The translations under genes and the position numbers were made by a program. Shown one piece after another: positions 23,900 to 35,800 of a stretch of 64,000 bases of DNA. Position 1 is the stretch's first letter, and each line of letters starts with the position of its first letter. The notes under the pieces were generated by a model. It saw only the letters and a list, made by a program, of their open reading frames with translations. It was not told where the DNA came from and searched no databases. Origin of the DNA: Hemicordylus capensis. Lineage: Eukaryota > Chordata > Lepidosauria > Squamata > Cordylidae. The stretch spans positions 10,938,501 through 11,002,500 of the forward strand of contig NC_069662.1 of the NCBI RefSeq assembly GCF_027244095.1. Direction: 5' to 3'.

Positions 23900-26800
23900 T
23901 TTTTGCATTTATATACCGCCTTTCGTTAAAAAGATAACCCCAAGGTTCACTCTTCAAGTGGCTGATATAATCTATTTAGAATTAGAACCAAATTTATGAA
24001 CATGTTTATGACTCTATGGCCACATTTGCACATAACACGGAACAGGAGTTGGTGGGGGCAGAGGTTTTCTCACCATGTCATCCGAATGTTTGCAACTACA
24101 GATCCGTCAGGCAGTGCGCACTCGGTTTCAATTTTGTAACCCCAATCTGAACCCTTGGGTAGTAGTGAGTTTCACCTCCCCCTACCTGAGGTTCCACAAA
24201 GCCTCATGTCACCCAAATTCGGAACTACAGAACTGTAGCCAGAGTTCAAGCAGGAACTTGAACCTTGAACTTCCAGGCTATCAATGCAGTTAATCCACAT
24301 TTAAGTAGGATAGATAACCAGGATCCAATCCAGATTTTCTGTCTCAGTTAAACATGGGATAATTGCAAAAAAAATGCTGATATCATGATTTATCCAGGAA
24401 GTTCCAGGTATTACAACATGTCCATGGGAGCATTTTGGGACTGTTGATCACAGTTAACTGTTCTAGCATGATCATTGTCATCAAGAGTAATGCAGCCTGT
24501 AAAATGGCTGATATACTGTGCAATATCAGTTGCATGATGGTACAACCATTGGAAATAATGCACATACCATTGCACAACAGTATTTGTACAGTTTTTACAA
24601 TTGTGCAAGAGTGGTCACAATGATTGTGCAATATGTCAGCCAAATTGTAAAAAATTAACAAAATGAAAGGAAGATGATTACATTTCCTCATAGAACCTTG
24701 AATACCCACTTCCATATGTTTATAGCAATTCTACAAGTCTTGTAATTCTATGTTATAGTTGTGCTGAAACTAATAAATGCATTAGAGCCTTAATGCAAGA
24801 AAGAGCATCAGTGAACTAGTTGTACAATGGAGACAGCAACTGTCCTAGAACTTCAGTGTTAACTAATATTTTCAAAGAGACATTCTCACATTCTTCTCCC
24901 TCCACAGATACAGATTACCTGCCATGGCAGATGATATCGAAGCTTCCATCTACCTGCATCCACCCTTCCTTTTTGATTAGATTTAGAGGAGTGCATGGCA
25001 TGGAACGAATGTGCCACAGCATAGACTGCATTGTAGACACTGTAGCTGTGACTGGTCATGCTCATCTCAAAAACAGACCCAGGAAGAGTCTCCAACATCT
25101 CCTCCCCAGTGCAGGTTTCCTCAGCCTTCTCATCTGCAATGGGGTTGGGGAAATGACAATTAAATGCAATTTCCCAAAAGACCCTGAGAAAGCCATCAAC
25201 TTTCTGTGAAATGGGGTTTCTCATCTGAAGAAATTGCTGGAATCCTAAAACCTCTTGTGAGTGCAATGCAAAGGAAAGAGCCCCATGGAGGGAGTGGAGA
25301 TCCATACTATTTTGTATCCCAAATGATATGAAATCCATCTGAGCAATCATAATCCAGACTTTACCTCTTGTCTTAATGGGCATATTCTCTGTTTCTGCAA
25401 AGTTGTGCATTAGTATGAAAACCAACATGGTCTGTATTTCACCATATATGACCAGTGCATTGGCAGTGCTTTCTGAAATAGTCTTCATTGTTGTTGATGC
25501 CTCCTCCACTGTATCAGTAATATGAATTGAAAAAGAAAATGTTGGGGATGTTTCTATAAAGTCAAAGCAGATGCCTCTCTCAGAAAACATAGGCAGCATA
25601 TTCTGTACAAATCTCTCTCCATTGTCATCAGGCAAATAAAAAACCCCAATCCACGTCCACCCAAAATGCAGGAGTAATTGGAGAATTGCCTCGTATTGAT
25701 GAGCCCCTTTTGGAAACATCCAGTAGAGGAAAGGAGCTTGCATATCATTTTTCAGCAGCTGAGTGCAGCCATATATGAGCTTTTAAAAATAATATGAAAA
25801 AGAGCAAAGTGAGATTTTCCATATAAAAGCTGTGGGGTTTTTTGTGTACAGCTACAGTTTACAAACTATAATATTTGCCCCAGATCTCTTTCAGTGCTAA
25901 AAGGAGAGAACTGGTTTGCCCTCACATATTGGCAAGAGCCTTCCTGCACTGAATCTTGATCCTACGATTGCAAAGGAGCAAAAGGCAGCAATGTTTGCTT
26001 CTCTCCCCTCCCTCTGAAAGCCCAAAATAATTTTACTTCCAGAAATACGTCCCCAAAGCATGTGTGACCCTCAAGGATGCATTCCTAGTTGTAAACTGCT
26101 AACTGAGCAAAAAGGCTTTTAAAAGTGGTTATTCTCTTTATTTAGCAGGGAGAAAGCAACTGGCCCTATCTAACCCCAGCACAGCATCCCTCCAGTGGCT
26201 GTTGCTGGTGTCAACCTTATGTTTCTTTTTAGATTGTGAGCCCTTTGGGGACAGGGGACCATCTTATTTATGTCTTATTTATTTTTCTATGTAAACCGCT
26301 TTGAGAACTTTGGTTGAAAGGCGGTATATAAATATCCATAGTAGTAGTAGAAGTAAAGAGGGGAGAAAATCAGAAATCATTATTCCGTTCCCTGAGCTGG
26401 GCTGCAGAACATGATTTCAATGCAGCTAGGCTCCTGCCATTCTGTGAGGACATGCCACTCTTCCACCCTCATAGAGCTATGGAAGATGTCACCCCTCCTC
26501 TCAGATTAGGTTGGTCATTTTACTGGGGGTGGAAGGTGGTGGGGGGAGGAGAGAGAGAGAGAGGGAGAGGGAGAGAGAGAGAGAGAGATCTCAACCTCAA
26601 ACTAACTGCAAGAAGAATGTAATTTGGATTTTTGTACTCAGGAGAGTATCCCAAAAAACATATCAAACATCTAGCAAAATCTGAGTGGGGCATTTGGAGG
26701 CCACAATTGCTGTTTTTCAAACTTAATTTTAAAGTGATGCAGACTTTGAAAAATATACATAATTGGTCCTCTGCTAGTCTAATGCATTTAAAACTTATTT

Positions 26801-29800
26801 TCCCCCCTCTTTTAGCCTTATTTTTCTGGCCTAATTTAAAGATTTTCATGATGATTTTTTTTTTTAAATTAATAGTTGATCTAAAGTTGTTGGTTTTTCC
26901 TTTGTGAGGGACCATAATCAGCTGAGTATTTTGATTCTGTGACTTAGTAGTAACCTTGAAATCAGGCAACTTGATGGTGAATAAAAAATGAAGGCATATT
27001 AGTCCCAAACCACACTCTTCTTCAAGGGAAAATACAAAATGCAGAATTAGTACATTGTTGTCTTTACATGAAACTGAGAATTTGCTAAGTCCTTTCTCCA
27101 CTGGCAATAATAATCCCTATTTTTTAAAAGGACAATTGAGATGAGCCTGGTAATTATCACCCTATAAGCTTGTTGAACATTATTAGCAAAATCTATACAA
27201 CACCACCTGTATGAGAAATTATTGGACTGGCTCGAGTCAGAGGAAATCATTGCAGAAGAACAAACTATTTTTAGGCCTGGTCATTCTCCCTTAGAACACT
27301 ACTTGACAATTCAGATTTTGTGGAAAATACACTTGGAATCCACTTTCAGGGGCTCATGCACTACACCAACATTTGGATTTATATGCTGCTTTTGTGGACT
27401 TCCATTTTGTATTTGATTCAGTCTCCCAAGAGTTTCTGTGGAGAAGTCTTAATGCATCTACTGTTGATAAGAGATTGCTTTTGCTTTTTTTTTTTTAACT
27501 ATATGATAATACCCTCTAAAGGTTAGACAAGCTTCTGGTGGCCTGCTATGAAAATCAATTGGAACTTATAGAGTTAAGCAGGGGTGCATCTTAGCTCCTC
27601 TCTTGTTTAATTTTTATAAATAATATCGTTGAGCATTTAGACAAGCTAAAATTTTACCCTCTGAAACTGTCTTCAAAGCATATTTCTGCCATTTTGTACA
27701 TGGATGATGTAGTGATCCTTTCCCAGTCTATGACTGGGTTTAAAAGAGCCTTATCAGCTTTGGTCAGTTTTTGTAGAGAAATTGCCTTATGAGTACCCAG
27801 AATGTTGGGGGCAATATGCTAAATCATTGTAAACCGCTTAGAGAGCTCTGGCTATAAAGTGGTATATAAATGTAAGTGCTATTGCTATTGCTATATTATA
27901 TATTATCATAAGACCAAAATTATGCGCTAAAACTAATTAAAAAAATTATTGGACAATTGACAGTCTTGTGATAGAGCAAGCAGATCATTTTAAATATTTG
28001 GGTGTAATTTTCCATTTTAAGCTAGTCCGAACTCCCACAAAGAATACATGGAACAGAGTGCACAAAACAGTTCCTCAACTATTTTTGGCTTTTTATAGAT
28101 CTAAAAGTGGATAATTTATCCCTGCTACAGTTAGACAATATGAAGCTAAGGCTCTTGCTTAGCTGCTCTTTGGAATTCAGAATTTCCCCCATCAGAACTT
28201 GGAATCTCTTGAAGAGAATCAATCTTAATATCTGAGGAATTTGTTTCAGGTTTGCCAGTGTGTATCTAATACTATTATACATTTGGAGTGAGGTATGCAC
28301 AGGGTGGAAGTCAGAGCTTGGGTGTTAATCTGTCGTTTCTAGTTAAAACTCTTTATTTTCCCTAAAGGTCTAACCCCCCTGTTATTATCAGATGATTTTC
28401 GTTCTAGTTGGAGATCCTCTGTCAAGACCAAATTGCATCATTTTGGCTTCTCTCCTGCCCTGTTATTGCATTGGGGCGACGAGTGAGCTAAGCTTGTTCT
28501 TAAGCAGAGGATACCAGATGTGGCTTATCAAGAATTTGTCTGATAGATCTGTTTATGGTCAGCACTTATTTGAGGTTTCAGCTGTCAGATATCTAAATTC
28601 ACTTGTGGTTCCTAAATATAGGAGAATATGCTCCTTAGCTCGCTTCAATGCATTTCCATCTGCTGTATTAGAGGGCAGGTACAAAAAAGTCCCTTATTCA
28701 GTGCATCTTTGTTTGTGTGGTGATAAAGCATCATATTTTATTATACTGTAAATTTTATAAGGACTTTCAGTTGGTTTTTATTGATCCATATCTAAGTTGT
28801 TATAGCCGTTCAGATAAATATTGTCTTAGCTATTTACTTTTGGATTGAGACAGTGAGTTACATATAATATGGCTTTCTTTTGACTGCTAATAGGATTAGA
28901 CAAGTTATGATATTTTCTACCGCTCCTTAATCTCTTTGTATTATAGCTGTTGGATATTGTTGTTATACTTTGATGTTTTTCTTGATATTTTGATGTATTC
29001 TCCAACACACACACACCACTCTTTTTTCACCTGGTCCACTTCAAACCACACACTCCAATGACCAGGGGTGTAGCTAGGTGAAAGGGGGCCTGTGTTCATC
29101 CCTCTCCCTGGCAGCTACTCGGAGAAAAGGAGATAATGAAGCAAACAGGGAGTGGAGGAGTTGTGGGACCCTCAGGATTTGGGGCCCCTGGATTCTTCAC
29201 ATCCGCTCAGTTATAGCTACACCCATGCCCAAGACCAAGAGACCCTTCTCTATAAGATATAGGAGCAGAATGTATATGGGTGTGCAACACTAGTTCTTTG
29301 TTCATTTAAACAAATTTTAGGCATTTCGGGTCAGGGGGCAGTGTGTTTGGCAATGTTCTGTGCATAAACAAAGCTCTGCCTCTGGGTCAGGCATTATTCT
29401 ATTTTATCTTGTAGGGGAGAGAATTCTGGCTTTGGGGTGTGTGGCTTGAGGTTATTTTGGGATGAGCAGCACCATTTTCTTATCAGTTTAAGAATATACA
29501 GGATAATTTTGCATATTCCTAGTGTAAGCTATTTGAAATAGCATCTCTTAGCTTAAAGGTACAATAAATCAATAAGTTTCCCCTACCTTGAATCTGAAAT
29601 AGGTTTTAGATTAGGAAATACATTGTGAAGGAATTAGAACAGGAGAGGACTAATCATGTGCATTTTTTTAAAAAAGTTAATGTTGCTTTAGGTAAAGTTG
29701 CTTTAGGTTAAAAAAAAAAACCCATGTTGTTTTAGGTTAAAGAACCAGCAATTGTGGCCCAAATAAGCATTCCATAGCTGAATGGAAGAGCATCTGAGGT

Positions 29801-32800
29801 CCTGGCAGAGAGTATAGACAGGCCTGGGAAAGGTTCCTGCCTTAAACTTTGGAGAGCCCCTGCCAGTCAATATAGAGCAGTTCTGTAGAACTTCAGCCCT
29901 CTGTTCTGTAGCTTTTGGACTACAGCTCCCATCATCCCCAGCCACAGTGGCCAAATGGCAGGGATTGTGGGGGATACAGTCCAACTTCTGCAGGAGGGCT
30001 GAAGTTGTGCAATAAGCAAGTCAATTATTTTGCCATCAATCAATACTTTTTGAACACCCATATTCCATGTATGCATCTTACCATGCACACATCTTACCTG
30101 TGGTATCTTGTAGATGCACAGATTCTTTGCTATATGGAGAGAAACATCAGAGTTAGGTCCCCCAATCACAGCTAATAGATTGCTCTGCATGTCACATTTG
30201 TAGTTTGGGATGAATCTGTTCTGTGTGGAAAGAAGTTCCAACGAAGCATGAATGGTCCACCTTGGATTAAAATGGCTATTAAAGATATCGAAGCCCAGGG
30301 TGACATTGGACAAGATCTCAGGATTGTCATTGATTTCCTTTACAGCAAATACTAGGCCCAAAATATGCTGATAATTCTGGGTCAGTGTTCTGTAAGGAGA
30401 GGACATCTGCATTTCATTTCAATATTTATGTACTAAATATCTTGCATTAAAACCAATTGGGCCTACTTTGGGAAAGTGCAAAGAAGCATTTACATTAACC
30501 ACTGGACTTTTGAATTCTCTGTGAACTGGATTCACACTGGAAATGCTATGAAAGATTTTAGTTTCAGTAGCATGTATGCACGTACACACACATACTGCAC
30601 TCAGAATGTGAAACCTCTGCTAATTGGGCAAGAAGCACCTTTTTGAAGCTCATTCTGAGTTATGAAATCCTACTTATGACAGAACTTCAGAGAACTCCCT
30701 TTGATTGTATTAGGTGCCTCTAGATTTCTAAAGCACATAAGCTACAATAATTGTAGTCCCACCCCATCCCAGGCATGGTGCCTTGTACAACCACACAACT
30801 CCCTGAGAACATGAGTTGCAAGCACTATTCCCTCTAAGATGCAGAAAAAGGTGCATACACAATATTTCAGCCAACCGCACAGCTGTTTCTATCAGCTGTG
30901 CTATCTCTCCGCACTGCTGCTCCCGCCACCCTTTCCTGCTGCCCACACAGTTCCTGCCCATGTCCTGGCTGGTTTCCCCTTCTCCCCACAGCTGGGTGGC
31001 TGTCACAGCTGCCCACCACAACCACCCTCCTCCTCTTCCCCCCACCCAGCAAGGATTCCTCCTCATCTGGCTCTGGTTGCAGATCTCATCTGCAGTCTTG
31101 TTGGGAGAATCCAAAGGAGGACAGAGGATGGAAGATGGAAGAGATGGTGGAGGAAGAGAAGTTCCTGGCAGCCCAGAATCTCCTCAGCAATGTGGCATGG
31201 CCACCGCAAGGAAAAAAACAGGAAAGATTCTGCTAACTTAAGTGGCAGAATGCCTGCAGAAGTGTGGGAGGTAAACAAAAAGGTTTGTGTGCAGCATTGA
31301 GTATTTCCCCCACCTCCACCAAATGCACATGCATGTGACGCATCACCTACTAAAAGTACAAGTAGAAGATAATCAGGGGCTAGTTGATGCACTTCATAAA
31401 ATATATCAGAGAGTTATGGCATATACCTAAACAAATTAAAGTAAGTCATTTGTCATAGAGCTGCTAACCCTTGGGATCACCCATGGCAGAATACTATCAT
31501 GACTCAATTTCTTTGCTCTGGATTGAGAGATCACATTCGTCTTTCCAACCACACCTATATTTTGCTAGTCATTACACATGCATGGTACATGAATAGGTGA
31601 CATGAGTTGATGACACTTCAATACAAGGATCTGTACGTCTTGTTTATTTATTTGCTATGTCTCTGTGTAAACTGATTTGAAAACTTTTATTGAAGAGCCG
31701 TATATAAATTTTGTTGTTGTATATAACATGTAACTTGCCCCTTAAAACTATAACCCGGTGAGAAGTAGGGGTGCGCATTTCATTTTTCTTGTGTTTTGAT
31801 TTGGACAAAACACCCCCATTTCAGTTTTTGTCCAAATCAGATAAATCCAAATCACCTTAAATTTGGTTTCGATCCAAATATTCGTAATCCGAATCCAAAT
31901 AAATTTGGTTTAAAAATAAGGGCCCCAGGAAAAAAGAGTGGGTGGGGGTGGTAGTGTCCAATGAGTGGAAGCTACCATCCAAATTTCAAAGGGATTAGGC
32001 AAAGGGCTGATTTTTGGTGAATTTTTGAAGTTTCCGTGTCTTAAAGATTTTTCCCCATTGGGAATAATGGAGGTTTCAGCAGCCCCATTACTCCACTTGG
32101 AGGGCACCAGGGTGGCCCAGAGCAAGTGGTGGTGTAGTGCACATAGGGTGCCAACCACCACCATGGGTTGCTAAGCCGTGGGGTACAGGGCTTTGCTATT
32201 TCTGAGTTGTTCAGTGTAGATTCTCTGGTATCATATGAGAGTGGATTCATGGTTTGTCATTGAAAATCTCATATGCTACCAGAGCATCTACACTCAGAAT
32301 ACCTCAGAAACCTCAGAAGGCTTGAAGGGCGGGAAATTTAAACAAACGTCAGAACTAAAAAATGGACTGAGGAGAAAGACTTCCAGCGATCACAAAATAG
32401 AGATCCAAAACTTTTATCGAAATACAAAACTTTCAGATCCAAAATTGGCACATTTCGATTCAGATACAAAAAATTTTGGAATTGGATTTCTGTGTTTTGT
32501 TTTGTATAGAAAACACCCCAAAATGTCATTTTTGAGTACAAAATGTTTTGTACCCAAAACGTTTCACACATCCCTAGTGAGAAGTTAGTGGGGGTATCTT
32601 CCTTATGTGTCAAGATTTTTTTAAAAAATAAAGCACACATCTTTTAAAAAAAAGAACCAATTTACTCTCCCAGTTAAAAATAAAACAAAAATAAAGCATT
32701 TTTACTAGGGATGTGCACGAATCAATTTTTTCAATCTGATTTTTCCCCAAATCGAATCACCCCCGATTTGTTTTGGGTCCAAATCTGGCCAGCTAGCACA

Positions 32801-35800
32801 GGGGCAATTTGTTTTGTCCACAAATTTCCCAAAACAGGTAGATTTGGGTACAAATTGTTTTGTACCCAAATCGATTCACACAGACAGCAGGCACAGGCAG
32901 TGATTCTCTCAGCAGCAGGAAGGGGGTGAAAAAAATTATCTTCTCTTTTCCTCAATCAGGAAAGCAGGAACAAAAAGCAGAGATTCCACTCCAGGCAGGA
33001 GGCAGGCAAGACAAAGCAAAGCTCCTCCCTCTCTCTCTCTCTCTCTCCTCCCACAAAGCAGAAATGCAGAATGGTGGCTGACTGACTGAGTCCAGCATGG
33101 TGTACATCAATCTGAAGCTTGGGAAATTGGGCTTTAAATAATAATAATAATAATCCTGACACAAAATGGAGACAGCAAGAGAGATCACCACAAAATGGAG
33201 ATCTGAATCTCCCAATTTTTCAGGTCCGAAATCTGGGCAATTTGTTTTGGACTCTAATCTGGCCAGCTAGCACAGGGGTGATTTATTTGTCCACAGATGA
33301 CCCAAAACAGGTAGATTTGAGTAAAATTGTTTTGTACTCAAATCATTTCTCACATCCCTAATTTTTACCACTATAAGCTTTTCCAGTTTCTTTAATTTGA
33401 GTAACTAGTCAACTTTCAAAAATGTATATTCTGTCTTTTTAAAAAACCAAAATTCCCTTTCATTTCAGATTAGGCATGCAGGTCCCAGATTATGTATTCT
33501 TTCCACAGCACCATACAAGTGTCCAATACTTAATTTTAAAAAATCTTTTTAAAAAACCTGTTGTTGTTGTTGTTGTTGTTGTTATTATTATTATTATACA
33601 TGCTTCCCAAAGTTCTGTATAGCGGAGATCTGGTATTTTCCTACTGTACCTTGTTCTTAGGAACATAGGAAGCTGCCATACACTGAGTCAGACCATTGGT
33701 CTATCTAGCTCAGTATTGTCTTCACAGACTGGCAGCAGCTTCTCCAAGGTTGCAGGCAGGAATCTCTCTCAGCCCTATCTTGAAGAAGCCAGGGAGGGAA
33801 CTTGATACCTTCTGCTCTTCCCATCCCCTAAGGGGAATATCTTACAGTGCTCACACTTCTAGTCTCCCTTTCATATGCAACCAGGGCAGGCCCTGCTTAG
33901 CTTAAGGGGACAAGTCATGCTTGCTACCACAAGACCAGCTCTCCTCTCTTCTTGTTTGGTTATGTCCTCCTTGTTCGGTGATGCTCACGACAGGACCCAC
34001 CCCCTCAATATTTTCTTTTATTTAAAAAAATTAAAAATAATTTGTTTTATTTTTAAAAAATTCTAGAACAGGTTACAAAATGTTTTATTGTATTTATTAT
34101 CAGGTTGAGGCGGTTGCCAGGAGCACTTTTTATCAGCTTTGGCTGATATGTCAGCTGTGTCCATTTCTAGAGGTGAATGTCTTTAAAACAGTGGTACATA
34201 TGCTGGTAACCTCCAGACTTGAATATGTTTCTGGGTGCTGGTTATTACCTATAAAGCCCTTAACGATTCAGGCCCAGGTTATTTAAGAGAGCGCCTCCTT
34301 TGTCATGAACCCTCTCGCCTTTTACGATCTTCTGCAGAGGTCCAGTTAGGGTTGCCACCAGCTCGTCTGATGGCAACTCAGGACCGAGCTTTCTCTGTGG
34401 CTGCCCCAGGACTTTGGAATATGCTCCCTGCTGAAATAAGAGCATCTCCTTCTCTTTGTTTAAAGGAAGACCCTCAAGACTCTCCTGTTCTCATAAGCTT
34501 TTAGTTAGGATTTTAATTATTTTAATAATTTGTTTTGTATTGTTTTTATCATGTTTTACATATTTTAACCTGTGATTTTAATGTTGGGATTTGTATACTG
34601 CCTAGAGATTTGCATATCAGGTGGTATAAAAATATGATTGATTGATTGATTATACTTCAATATGAAGCAAAAGAAATTAAACATCTAATTTTATAAATAG
34701 ATTTGTAAAATATACTTCTTTTACTTTCCCGCCATATTTATGGTTTGTGTGTGTGTGTGCGTGTTGCATCTATAGTGGCACTGGCACATAATAATGCACA
34801 TTTGCATACATTGCCTTGATACTGCCACCCACGGCCGTAAATAAATTTCATTTATTTATTTACTGCCACCCAGAACAAAACTTATTCTGCTCACTGATGG
34901 AAAAGAAATAGAGGGGACATTGGTTGCTAGCTAAGAAGAATGAACATGTCAAACCTGACAGTAATATGGATCCAAACGACAATATTCTCAGGATTTCAGC
35001 TGAAGGGAACAGTGTGACTGACTAAAAGCAAACCAGCCTCCAACAGTCATCACCTCTCTCTTTTTGTCGGTTTCCTGTCACTGGTTCCAGATACTTCTTG
35101 GGTACATAAAATACCAACATCTTCTGCCAATTCAAGCCAAAAATAGATGACAATGGTAGCTCTTGTGAATATAGTTGTATCTCTGGGAGGACATTTGGCT
35201 GGTTGCGTCTCATAGTGCCTATAATGGTCAACTCATTGCTCAGCAAAGACTTTGCCAGCTCAACATTGGGGGGAAAGTTAGTCCTCACCAAAATCCTCCA
35301 AGGGGTGTTCCATGGCTATCACCAATTTTCTTTGCTATGGTCCTCCAGCTGGTAAGCAACATCCTTTGCCAGTGGAAAGGATGTTTCTGCATCACAACAC
35401 CACCATACATTTCTTGTCATACTAATTTTGTATGCTTGTCATGTTTTGCCAGAATGGACAGCACCCTCAGAATCCCAATAACTGTTCATCAACTGTTTGG
35501 TCAGATTCAGGAATATATAACTGGAGCAGATGCTGCACAAAGGAAGTCCAGATACCTCTAATGGGTGCCAGCTTGTCAATCACTCTGGCCTTAAACACTC
35601 TCAGCTATATGGTTGCATGGAAGTAGGTAAACCCAAAACAAGACTGCCCAAAAGCCTATCAGGAATAAATAGAGAAACTCTTTCTCAACTACCATAAAGA
35701 GGCATTAGCTGAAATACAAAGTAGGTGGCAATTCAATGAAATTCACATAAGTGGATTAATTAGTTGCACTGCCTGCTTATCCTGATTGACTTTTGTTTGC

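Noticed and set aside
24435-24715. Repeated small ORFs at the start of intron 3, possible extra exon
   Set aside because: The block is homologous in A, B and C, but the frames are not conserved between them and exons 3 and 4 join in phase without it.
30728-31392. Several overlapping ORFs in intron 1 of gene B
   Set aside because: Low-complexity translations on both strands in a GC-richer repeat; no conserved counterpart in A or C.
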